A DNA stretch of 25,343 nt from DALYLB01 sp046154695. Lineage in GTDB: Bacteria; Acidobacteriota; Blastocatellia; RBC074. The translations under genes and the position numbers were made by a program. Shown here one piece after another: positions 18,830-25,324 of this stretch. The stretch spans positions 1-25,343 of the forward strand of contig JBJXFI010000302.1 of the NCBI GenBank assembly GCA_046154695.1. The letters run 5' to 3'. Under the pieces are notes generated by a model that saw only the letters and a program-made list of their open reading frames with translations, made no database searches and was not told the DNA's origin. The first letter of the stretch is position 1, and every line of letters starts with the position of its first letter.

Positions 18830-19825
18830 GTGAACACAGTGAAAAGCAAAAACAAAGACGTACAATTCATCAACGACTACCTCCTCGGGCAGGGAACGGA
18901 GGAGGAGCGGAAGTCCATCGAGGACCGGTACTTCCGGGACGCGGATTTCTATGAGCAGATACTCGCGCAGGAAGACGAGTTGATTCACGATTTCCTGAAA
19001 GGGCTTCTATCGTCTTCCCAGAAGGCGCTCTTTGAGAATCATTTTCTCCATTCGGAGCGCAGGCGTCAGAAATTCCTCTTCGTGAAGAGCTTGATCAACT
19101 ATGCCGATGAACATTATATGCCTTTACCGGCGGCCGCCACCGCGCTCGCGGGATCGCGATTGAGCCGCTGGGTTGGCGAGTTGAAGGCGATGTTCACGCC
19201 TCCGATGATCGCGATGTCGGCGGCCGCCGTGCTGACGGTGACGCTGTCGGCGGTGCTTGTGATCAACAAGTATCGGGGCGACAGCAAAGTTCAAGAGATC
19301 CTGGCGGTGGTTCAACCGGCGGAGAATACGCCGTCGATCGCCCCGGCGCCGACCCCGCCCGCTCAACCGGCGGCCACGACGGATGCGCCGGCGAGTTTGG
19401 ACAAAAAACGGGCGCAAACCAGGAAACCACAGGGATTCGCCGGCGTAATCGCGTCGATGCCCGCGTTCGTACTGAATTCCGCCTCGCTTCGAGGAGCAGA
19501 CATTGCGAACACGGCCGCCGAGATCTATCCGATTCACTTCGCCGCCGATCTGCCCCAGATCCGCCTGGATGTGCATCTGGGGGAGACCCTGGGCAACTCG
19601 GAACATTTCGTCTATGAGGTCATCATCAAGACCCTGGATGGAGATGAGGTCTTCCGGCAGGTCAATGTAAAACCGACAAAGACCCGGTCGGGAGCCGTGA
19701 TTCAATTCGCTATTCACACGGCTCTTCTGGAAAATGGCGACTACGTCCTCTACATCAACGAGCCCGCTTCCATCGCCGAGAAGAAGCCCGTCAGGGAAAT
19801 GTTCTTCAACGTGAAACGGATTTGA
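18830..19825 (+). CDS. Single-pass membrane protein, candidate anti-sigma factor
   Basis: A 331-residue protein not assignable to a named family. Residues 1-100 are charged, helical and cytoplasmic in predicted topology, starting KDVQFINDYLLGQGTEEERK, the way anti-sigma domains of this gene neighbourhood begin. The HxxxCxxC zinc motif of classical ZAS anti-sigma factors is absent; the domain has no cysteine. One membrane helix spans about 124-147 (PPMIAMSAAAVLTVTLSAVL). A Pro/Ala-rich linker (162-190) and a periplasmic beta-rich domain (about 215-331, ending REMFFNVKRI) follow. GTG 18830 is supported by AGGTGG 7 nt upstream. Position after the sigma gene supports an inhibitor or sensor role, which is inference. 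The exposed linker is a plausible substrate for the secreted CHAT protein encoded two genes upstream. Confidence 0.75.
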   Translation: MNTVKSKNKDVQFINDYLLGQGTEEERKSIEDRYFRDADFYEQILAQEDELIHDFLKGLLSSSQKALFENHFLHSERRRQKFLFVKSLINYADEHYMPLPAAATALAGSRLSRWVGELKAMFTPPMIAMSAAAVLTVTLSAVLVINKYRGDSKVQEILAVVQPAENTPSIAPAPTPPAQPAATTDAPASLDKKRAQTRKPQGFAGVIASMPAFVLNSASLRGADIANTAAEIYPIHFAADLPQIRLDVHLGETLGNSEHFVYEVIIKTLDGDEVFRQVNVKPTKTRSGAVIQFAIHTALLENGDYVLYINEPASIAEKKPVREMFFNVKRI

Positions 19826-19863
19826 TCGCCTCCTTTCCTCAGATGCCCCCGCATCAGCAAAAC

Positions 19864-19949
19864 GAGGAGCGGGAGGTTCCGGAATTAACGCGCGCCCGTC
19901 CTCTGACGGCATCCGCATCGATACCGGAACCTCCCGCTCCTCCTTTTTT
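19864..19949 (+). terminator. Terminator-like long hairpin with T-tract
   Basis: Perfect 19-bp arms: 19864-19882 (GAGGAGCGGGAGGTTCCGG) and 19924-19942, with a 41-nt loop that itself contains a short CCGTC / GACGG stem. The right arm is followed by CTTTTTT (19943-19949). It sits 38 nt after the membrane-regulator stop, so it probably ends the CHAT-sigma-regulator transcript. The loop is longer than in a typical intrinsic terminator. Confidence 0.75.
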
Positions 19950-20142
19950 CATTTCAGCCCTTCCAGATAAACCGATCCCGGAAACGGGCCATTGAACGAC
20001 GCCGGAACATTTCCAGAAGATTTTTTTTCATTTAATGTAGGGATTTTTTGGTAATGTTTCAGAATCCTTTCCACTACAGGCAGGGCAGGAACTCGCGAGA
20101 GGGAATGTTCTAATATAGCTCTTGGAACCAGTATTCGGTTGC

Positions 20143-20167
20143 GGGGAGTCTAGCGCTAGCGACCCCC
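20143..20167. repeat. Short hairpin around CTAGCGCTAG
   Basis: GGGG and GTC (20143-20146, 20148-20150) pair with GAC and CCCC (20161-20167), leaving a loop that carries the rest of the perfect palindrome CTAGCGCTAG (20150-20159). Function unknown; it may be part of a dispersed repeat. Confidence 0.5.
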
Positions 20168-20358
20168 GATTGGCCGCTGTCGTGGAATATTCCGGAGCGA
20201 TATTTCAGCGAATGGAACGAGTCTGTGCTTGTCAGGCAACGCCGACATGACAGGATCATCGTTTTCATGTATTACCCCTCAACTTAAGGAAGGGGGACCG
20301 ATTCGCGAGTGCGTTGGGTGTTTTTGTCAGTGCCCGGATTTCTTGCGCTGACTGTGGC

Positions 20359-20398
20359 AGGTCAGCCGGAACGCATGAAAATGTGTTCCGGCTGACCT
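20359..20398. repeat. 17-bp stem-loop downstream of the cytochrome operon
   Basis: The arms 20359-20375 (AGGTCAGCCGGAACGCA) and 20382-20398 pair over 17 bases with a single G.T wobble around the loop TGAAAA. It lies about 100 nt past the stop of the monoheme cytochrome gene on the minus strand. Neither strand has a T-tract after the stem, so it could be a factor-assisted terminator, an RNA-stabilising 3' hairpin or a dispersed repeat. Confidence 0.75.
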
Positions 20399-20494
20399 GG
20401 TCGCAATCGGTTCCCCGATCATTTTCTTCCCCTACAGCCAGAATCCTTCCTTCCGCCCAACCCAGGACAATTAATGCGCGTCCGGGAGAAACGA

Positions 20495-20851
20495 CTATTT
20501 CTTTTTGGCCAGCTCCCGCAAATACCCGACCAGGGACTTCACCTTGTCGGCGCCCAGCGAGTTATACCCGGGCATCTTTCCCTTCCCCTTGCCGATGATG
20601 TTCGTCAACTGGGCATCGGTCTGTTTTTGTACCTCCGCCGAGCGAAGATCGCGCACCTTCAACTCCTTCCCCTTTGCCGTGACGCCGCTGCCGTCCGCGC
20701 TGTGACACGCCGCGCAACTCTGCATATACAGCATCTTCGCGTCCTGAAACATGGCGTCCGCCGTGATCGTCGAACGACCCTGCATGCCGCCAACCAACAA
20801 CAGCCCCGCCGAGAATGCGACCAGAGCCCGTTTTGTCCCTCTTGGGTTCAT
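20495..20851 (-). CDS. Small periplasmic monoheme cytochrome c
   Basis: A 118-residue electron carrier. After a signal peptide (basic MNPRGTKR, then a hydrophobic core to about residue 24) it has one heme site, CAACH (46-50), and a distal ligand Met93 in GKMPGY, the class I cytochrome c pattern. It ends in a Lys-rich tail. ATG 20851 follows a strong AAAGGAG site with about 10 nt spacing. It begins 19 nt after the barrel gene and is the last gene of the decaheme-barrel operon, so it probably passes electrons to or from the conduit in the periplasm. Confidence 0.93.
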   Translation of the reverse strand: MNPRGTKRALVAFSAGLLLVGGMQGRSTITADAMFQDAKMLYMQSCAACHSADGSGVTAKGKELKVRDLRSAEVQKQTDAQLTNIIGKGKGKMPGYNSLGADKVKSLVGYLRELAKKK

Positions 20852-20870
20852 TGTAATAATCTCCTTTGGA

Positions 20871-23003
20871 TCAGAAAGTGAATCGAAAGCTCGTGGTCAG
20901 GATATTGGCCCGGTAATCCATCACACCGAAGTCTCTCTCATTGTAGCTGTAATGACGGTAGCTGAAATTTCCCGTCATGTTATTGCTGAACCGGTACGCC
21001 AGACGCACCTCCGGATTATGCCTGCGCAGGGGATAGGAATTGACCTGATCGTTCGCTCCCAGTGCAATCGCCGGATTGCCCCGGTCCATAATGTAGTAAT
21101 AGGCCATCAGGAGATCGAGGCGATTCGTCAATCCGAACCGCGTGTTGGCGAAGATCGAGTTGAGCCGGGCGTAATAAAACGACCGGCCGTTGACCCGTTG
21201 CGTCCCCAGGGTGTAATCGATCAGCGCGGTGGCATACAGATCGTGATAGTCATATCCGACATCGACGTTTGCGCGCGAGTGCGGCTGCCAGTCGATGGCG
21301 GTGGAATAGCTGCGCATCGTGGACTCATTTTCGACCTGCCGCGTGGGATTCGTTCGATCCATGGAGGTGAATGTCCCGTTCACCCACAGTTTGTCGGTCG
21401 CCTGGATCTGCGCGCGCGCCCGCGTTCGCGTGTAATCGAGCGGCGCGATGCGGATAAACGCATTGTTATTCTGCCCGCGCTCGACATCGAACATCAGGCT
21501 CGTCCGGTTGGTCGGACGATACCGCATTCCGCCGATGAACGCATTGGTGAAGATCGACTCCTCTTCATTCCGCAGCACCCGATTGGCGGCGGTCGCATTC
21601 CAGATGCCGGCCAGGGTGACATCGCGATTCATCGCGCGCCATCCCAGATTGGCCGAGAATTTCCGCCCATAACTGAGGTTGGCCTCCAGCGTGTTCCGGA
21701 ACGAAGAGAGATCGGTCAAATAATCACGGGCGACCGTCAGGCTCTGGGTCGTGACGGGAGCCGCCGCCCCCGTCTGCTGCACGGACAGGTTGAGCCAGGA
21801 CATGTCTCCCAGAATCCGCCACGCGGTGTAATTGAAGGTATTGCTGATCGTCAGATGGCGAGTGACCTCCAGGCTGACGCCCAAATCCACGTTACTTCCC
21901 GGGCGCTTGGCGATCCCCTCCGGCGACAGCCCCAGGGTGCGCTGGATGATGTTCGAACCGTTGTTCGCCCGCCCCGTATCGACCTCGTAATACCCGGCTC
22001 GCATTCGCTCATCGTCATGCAGGGCGCGGAAGACGATGTTCAGCCGGTCCGCGACACTCCCGTGCACGCCGATGCGCGTGACCAGCGAACGGGAGTGGAA
22101 CGGCGCAACCCGCGAAAGCGTCGCGAGGCGGCCATTGTCCGTCTGATTCAGCCCGAGATCTCCGCCCGGCTTGGCCGTCATGAACGGGTCGTTATGGAAG
22201 TTGCGGTATAACTGCTCAATGTTGAAATCCCACTTCCGATAGGTGGCATCCAGGCCGAGCCGAAAGTCATTCGCCTCCCAGTTCGTCTGCCCCAGCAATT
22301 GAAACTGGTCTCGTTCAAAGTTGTAGGTGGGCGTGTTTCGGCCCCGGGCCATGCTTCGACTGTATCCCGCGTTAATCCGGACGGCCCGCTGCGGAAACAG
22401 CTTCAGGTTGAAGTCCGAAACCTGCTGGCGCAGATCGGTGTCCCGCCATGTGACGTTCGGGATCGGCGCGACGAAATTCGCGATATTGCGAAAATAGTTG
22501 AACCGCCGGACATTGCCGTCGAAGCGATAGGCCCGCGTCTTCTCGGCGCGCAGATAGAAATTCTGCGCAACATCGCCGCCCGCGTTGTTCATGTTCGCCT
22601 TCAGCAGGTCGAAGAGGATTCCCGTCCCGGGACGGGCCCGCATATCAAACGAGTAATCGAGGACGCGAAAGCCGTCCCGCACGTTGACATCCGAGAGGTA
22701 GCGTTGAACGTTGCCGCCCGGATCGACATTTCGATAGCCCAGTTCGATCGTCGAAGTCGTGGAATAGATCCCCCACTGGCGCCCCGTTTCGGGCTTGATT
22801 TTCGGCTCGTCGGGTTTGGCGACGGCGGCCTTCGCCCGTTCGAGTTCGTTCTCCGGCTCCTTGGCCTGTTGACTGGTTTGACTCTTTTCGACGCTGCTCT
22901 GCGCGAACACCGCAATCCCGAATGAGAGCAGCATCACCCCCAGGACGGCCCCCCCACAGGAATGGAGGAATGACAATAAGGAATTCTGACGTGGAAATTT
23001 CAT
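20871..23003 (-). CDS. MtrB/PioB-type decaheme-associated outer-membrane beta-barrel
   Basis: A 710-residue outer-membrane porin-like sheath. The N-terminus has a signal peptide ending in AVFAQSS (about residue 34) and a charged helical stretch rich in Lys and Glu (40-70). From about 75 on, the sequence alternates in the manner of transmembrane strands, with many Arg-, Tyr- and Asn-rich turns (for example TIELGYRNVD and YDYHDLYATALIDYTL). It ends in TSFRFTF, the terminal aromatic signal for barrel assembly. In MtrAB-type complexes the barrel wraps a decaheme cytochrome so electrons cross the outer membrane. AGGAGG precedes ATG 23003. It starts 18 nt after the decaheme gene, as expected for partners. 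Identification rests on context, size and barrel character more than on a unique motif. Confidence 0.9.
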   Translation of the reverse strand: MKFPRQNSLLSFLHSCGGAVLGVMLLSFGIAVFAQSSVEKSQTSQQAKEPENELERAKAAVAKPDEPKIKPETGRQWGIYSTTSTIELGYRNVDPGGNVQRYLSDVNVRDGFRVLDYSFDMRARPGTGILFDLLKANMNNAGGDVAQNFYLRAEKTRAYRFDGNVRRFNYFRNIANFVAPIPNVTWRDTDLRQQVSDFNLKLFPQRAVRINAGYSRSMARGRNTPTYNFERDQFQLLGQTNWEANDFRLGLDATYRKWDFNIEQLYRNFHNDPFMTAKPGGDLGLNQTDNGRLATLSRVAPFHSRSLVTRIGVHGSVADRLNIVFRALHDDERMRAGYYEVDTGRANNGSNIIQRTLGLSPEGIAKRPGSNVDLGVSLEVTRHLTISNTFNYTAWRILGDMSWLNLSVQQTGAAAPVTTQSLTVARDYLTDLSSFRNTLEANLSYGRKFSANLGWRAMNRDVTLAGIWNATAANRVLRNEEESIFTNAFIGGMRYRPTNRTSLMFDVERGQNNNAFIRIAPLDYTRTRARAQIQATDKLWVNGTFTSMDRTNPTRQVENESTMRSYSTAIDWQPHSRANVDVGYDYHDLYATALIDYTLGTQRVNGRSFYYARLNSIFANTRFGLTNRLDLLMAYYYIMDRGNPAIALGANDQVNSYPLRRHNPEVRLAYRFSNNMTGNFSYRHYSYNERDFGVMDYRANILTTSFRFTF

Positions 23004-23021
23004 CTCCTGCCTCCTTTCCCC

Positions 23022-24086
23022 TCAGCGGAAAAAGCGATCCTTGTTCGATCCGTGAATCTCCAGATGGCACAAAGTGCAATTTGAATAGCGCGGATCATTG
23101 ATATTGTGACTGGTCGGGCTCGGCGCCCCGAGGCCGCCGCCGTCTCCCGGGATCCCCGGCGTATTCGAGTGGCACTCGATGCAAAGGAATTTGACGAGAT
23201 TCCGCGTCAACAGTTTCGGATTGGTCGATCCGTGCGGCGTATGGCACACCTGGCAGCCCTCCGCCTTGATGGGTGCATGCTCGAACACGAACGGCCCCTG
23301 CTTGTCCGCGTGGCACTTGATGCAGGCCAAGTCGCCATTGACGGAATTGCGCAAGGACTTCGCCATGAATCCGCCATGTTGATTGTGGCAGTCCGAACAC
23401 TTCATTCCGCCTTCGGGCACCTTGTGATGGAAGGGTTTGGCGAAGGAGGCCTTCTGCTCCGCATGGCACTGATAGCACATGTTTGGTTCGGACTCCTTCA
23501 ACAAAAACTCCGTCCGCCTGGGAGAGTGGGAGGAATGGCAATCCAGACAGGAGACGCCGTGCCGGAAATGCTCGCTGCGGCGAAAATTGAATCGCTCATC
23601 ATTCCGCCCCTGGGAGCCTTCGTGGCACCGCAGGCAGAGGGCGGAAGACTCGGCCGTCGAGAGATCGTGCATCGATCGCATACGCGCCGCCTTCGATCTG
23701 GCCTCATCCGAATATAGCGCCTGGGCATCGGTATCCTTTCCCTCTTTGATCAGCCGCTGGGCTGTCTGGTAGTACTCCACATGCGCTTTCGCGCCGCCAT
23801 GGCATGCCTGGCAGCCGACCATATCGATGCTTCCTTTCGAAACCCTGGTCTTGCTATGCGCGGTCAACGCATAGTGGGCCGCTTGATTGGTGTGGCATTC
23901 ATCGCATGATTCATTGGCGGCAAACAGGCTGGGATCGCTCGAAAACGGCGACTTCTGCGCCTCGGCCGTTCCCGTCAGGGCCGGCGGCCGGGCGCCTCCA
24001 CTCAGCCTCCCGAGTTTCGTCGAAACCATCGGGACGGCGATGACAACGAAGAAAATTACGATGAGCGCAAGCTTTAGAATTCGCAT
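23022..24086 (-). CDS. Decaheme c-type cytochrome, DmsE/MtrA family
   Basis: A 354-residue exported multiheme cytochrome. One N-terminal hydrophobic segment (3-22) acts as signal or anchor. Ten CXXCH heme sites start at residues 61, 92, 151, 180, 204, 230, 255, 278, 302 and 337, matching the ten hemes of MtrA/DmsE; many additional His residues can serve as distal ligands. The spacing is tight from 180 to 306, as in an elongated heme wire. A short helical insert (about 105-140) separates hemes 2 and 3. The ribosome site GGAG lies 5 nt before ATG 24086. It heads a three-gene operon with the barrel and a monoheme cytochrome. The complex probably moves electrons between periplasm and cell surface. 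No outer-surface MtrC-like cytochrome is encoded in the window. Confidence 0.95.
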   Translation of the reverse strand: MRILKLALIVIFFVVIAVPMVSTKLGRLSGGARPPALTGTAEAQKSPFSSDPSLFAANESCDECHTNQAAHYALTAHSKTRVSKGSIDMVGCQACHGGAKAHVEYYQTAQRLIKEGKDTDAQALYSDEARSKAARMRSMHDLSTAESSALCLRCHEGSQGRNDERFNFRRSEHFRHGVSCLDCHSSHSPRRTEFLLKESEPNMCYQCHAEQKASFAKPFHHKVPEGGMKCSDCHNQHGGFMAKSLRNSVNGDLACIKCHADKQGPFVFEHAPIKAEGCQVCHTPHGSTNPKLLTRNLVKFLCIECHSNTPGIPGDGGGLGAPSPTSHNINDPRYSNCTLCHLEIHGSNKDRFFR

Positions 24087-24143
24087 AGGCTCTCCAATTC
24101 TGTGAATCTGGTTCCCGTGAAGCCGGGCTTCCAGCTCAGTTCA

Positions 24144-24175
24144 CACCGGCACGCCCGATCCGGGCGGCGCCGGTG
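24144..24175. repeat. GC-rich stem-loop in the decaheme operon leader
   Basis: CACCGGC (24144-24150) pairs with GCCGGTG (24169-24175). Inside, CGCCCG (24152-24157) pairs with CGGGCG (24161-24166) around the 3-base loop ATC, with a small bulge. It lies 58 nt upstream of ATG 24086. No T-tract follows on the minus strand. Confidence 0.7.
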
Positions 24176-24211
24176 ATGTTTATGATTCCGTGCATAGGCT
24201 GCCGCATTGGA

Positions 24212-24236
24212 GCGGACATTCATTCAGAATGTCCGC
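24212..24236. repeat. 10-bp palindromic hairpin GCGGACATTC
   Basis: GCGGACATTC (24212-24221) and GAATGTCCGC (24227-24236) are perfect inverted repeats around ATTCA. A C-rich run follows on the plus strand. It lies in the leader or promoter of the decaheme operon. It may be a dispersed intergenic repeat or a regulator site. Confidence 0.7.
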
Positions 24237-24250
24237 CCCCGCGAGAACGT

Positions 24251-24318
24251 TTCAATCACCGGTTTCAAGTTCAATCGGTGGAATTCATACCATCTTCATT
24301 CAATCGGGGAATTCCACC
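24251..24318 (-). promoter_or_regulatory. Cluster of related sites upstream of the decaheme operon, possible operator
   Basis: On the minus strand GAATTCCCCGATTGAA (24314-24299) and GAATTCCACCGATTGAA (24286-24270) are near-identical direct repeats 29 bp apart. A third partial copy CCGGTGATTGAA is at 24262-24251. In addition GGTGGAATTC (24277-24286) and GAATTCCACC (24309-24318) form a perfect inverted repeat. Spacing near three helical turns would place two bound proteins on one DNA face. The regulator is unknown. Confidence 0.45.
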
Positions 24319-24522
24319 ACACTCATCGTAAGCAAGCCACGTACCGTGATTAATTAAGCCTTAACCACGGGGTTCCAAGCAGGCATTCGTACATAAATCT
24401 GTGGATAAATGGGCTTTTTTTGAGAGGAGGGCCGATCCGGAAGGGTTCGCGGGAGGTTTTCAGGGAGTCCGTTGCATCAAGTAGGCGGGTGAATTTCCCA
24501 AGTCAGTGCGGAAATATCCCTA

Positions 24523-24575
24523 CCTTCTTTCCCGGAAGAATTATCCGCGTCGCGCTGCGACGCACGGAAAGAAGG
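24523..24575. repeat. Nested palindrome at the end of the hydrolase remnant
   Basis: CCTTCTTTCC (24523-24532) and GGAAAGAAGG (24566-24575) are perfect inverted repeats. Between them GCGTCGC (24547-24553) and GCGACGC (24557-24563) form a second perfect stem around GCT. The right arm abuts the next repeat (24574-24657). Confidence 0.8.
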
Positions 24576-24657
24576 AAAATGTTTGGAGTTTCGCCATCAG
24601 ACGGGCAGTTTGAGGAGAACAGCCGACCGCCTGAAGACGGAACTCCGAACATTTTCC
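24574..24657. repeat. Inverted pair of a 27-bp dispersed repeat inside the hydrolase
   Basis: The arms 24574-24600 and 24631-24657 match at 23 of 27 bases when one is reversed (core GGAAAATGTTyGGAGTTyCG). A third copy lies at 25235-25260. On the minus strand the repeat is translated as KMFGVPSSGG in the remnant. The pair marks where the hydrolase homology stops. Confidence 0.85.
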
Positions 24658-25202
24658 CCTTGAAAAAGTCCGTCCGGATGAGACGGTTGGAGGTCATTCC
24701 GCCCTGCGAATGGCCAACCAGCCAGAAGGCCTTGATGTTCTCTGGGCCGAGCTGTTCGATGACCGAGTTGACGATGTTCTGCAGGTATTCGTCGTCCGCC
24801 CCCGACCACGCGCGCGTCGGCGCGTTCGGGGTCGCGATGACCAGACGGTGCTTGTCCTTATAGTCCATGATCGGGAAATAATGGCGCTGCCAGTTTCCGT
24901 ACGAGCCACCCCCGTGCAGGCTGAGAATGAGGGTGACCTTCTCGCCCTTCTTCATGTCGCAGGGATAGTCGAGGAAATATGTGCGGCGCGTCTTCATTTC
25001 AACCACATTCCCCTGATTGACCACCGTGGCCCCGGAGCACTCGCTGTCGGGACAGTGCAGGTAAGGCGCCGACGTGCAGGTCGTGCCCGCAAATCGGAGG
25101 GGTGGTTCCTGGGCGATCGCCATTCCCGCGAACGCCGCCGCGATGCCGAACTGAATCAACAGCCTCTGCAATTTTAGCGACTTGTTCATCTGATCTCCTT
25201 GG

Positions 25203-25233
25203 AAAAAGCGGCACAAGCCGGACAGCTTGTGCC
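25203..25233 (-). terminator. Terminator-like hairpin just before the hydrolase ribosome site
   Basis: GGCACAAGC (25210-25218) and GCTTGTGCC (25225-25233) form a perfect 9-bp stem with a 6-base loop. On the minus strand the stem is followed by GCTTTTT. The T-run ends two bases before the AAGGAG site of the hydrolase. It is either a real intrinsic terminator, which would block expression of the remnant from upstream, or a dispersed palindromic repeat that resembles one. Confidence 0.55.
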
Positions 25234-25234
25234 A

Positions 25235-25260
25235 CCGAAGGCGGAACCCCAAACATTTCC
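25235..25260. repeat. Third copy of the 27-bp dispersed repeat
   Basis: The plus strand holds CCGAAGGCGGAACCCCAAAC followed by ATTTCC. It matches the arm at 24631-24657 at 22 of 27 positions in the same orientation. It directly adjoins the GGCACAAGC palindrome, suggesting a composite repeat unit. Confidence 0.75.
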
Positions 25261-25310
25261 ATCGAGCCCGCTCTTGCTTCATGGAGTCTATCCACCTTAA
25301 ACTAATTGTG

Positions 25311-25324
25311 TTACCGACCGGTAA
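25311..25324. promoter_or_regulatory. Palindrome TTACCGACCGGTAA, TetR-type operator candidate
   Basis: TTACCG and CGGTAA are perfect inverted repeats separated by AC. Sites with an ACCGACCGGT-like core are common upstream of TetR/AcrR-family regulator genes. A regulator gene may begin beyond the right edge; this is inference. Confidence 0.4.

Larger units (their letters stand above)
19826..20494. other. Convergent intergenic region rich in hairpins
   Basis: A 669-bp gap between converging genes, with no convincing coding frame. It contains the terminator-like hairpin 19864-19949, an AT-rich stretch near 20010-20060, a small GGGG-GTC / GAC-CCCC hairpin around the palindrome CTAGCGCTAG (20143-20167), and a 17-bp stem at 20359-20398. 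A weaker stem at about 20327-20351 lies beside the last one. Confidence 0.7.
24087..24502. other. Upstream region of the decaheme operon
   Basis: A 416-bp non-coding stretch between the truncated hydrolase and the decaheme cytochrome. It contains two strong hairpins (24144-24175 and 24212-24236), a cluster of related sites around GAATTCC and GATTGAA (24251-24318), and an AT-rich patch with ATTAATTAAG near 24348. The operon promoter must lie here, or it is read through from the hydrolase remnant. I could not place a confident -35/-10 pair. Confidence 0.65.
24503..25189 (-). pseudogene. Truncated secreted alpha/beta hydrolase (esterase/PHB-depolymerase-like)
   Basis: The frame encodes 228 residues. 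ATG 25189 is chosen because AAGGAG lies 5 nt upstream and a signal peptide follows (MNKSLKLQRLL to GMAIAQ). The intact half has the oxyanion segment LILSLHGGGSYGNW and the nucleophile elbow GHSQGG, as in secreted feruloyl-esterase or PHB-depolymerase-like hydrolases. Homology should run past FFKGK to the catalytic Asp and His, but from there the protein reads MFGVPSSGGRL and on through an inverted repeat (24574-24657) and a hairpin (24523-24575) to a chance stop. The last 53 or so residues are thus repeat-derived, and Asp and His are missing. The rest of the gene is not found downstream. Most likely an inactive remnant. The frame also opens upstream to 25282, but that part is repeat sequence. 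Confidence 0.75.

Noticed and set aside
20751..22211. Plus-strand frame of 486 codons opposite the outer-membrane barrel
   Set aside because: No signal or domain pattern; the minus strand has a signal peptide, a barrel pattern and a terminal Phe.
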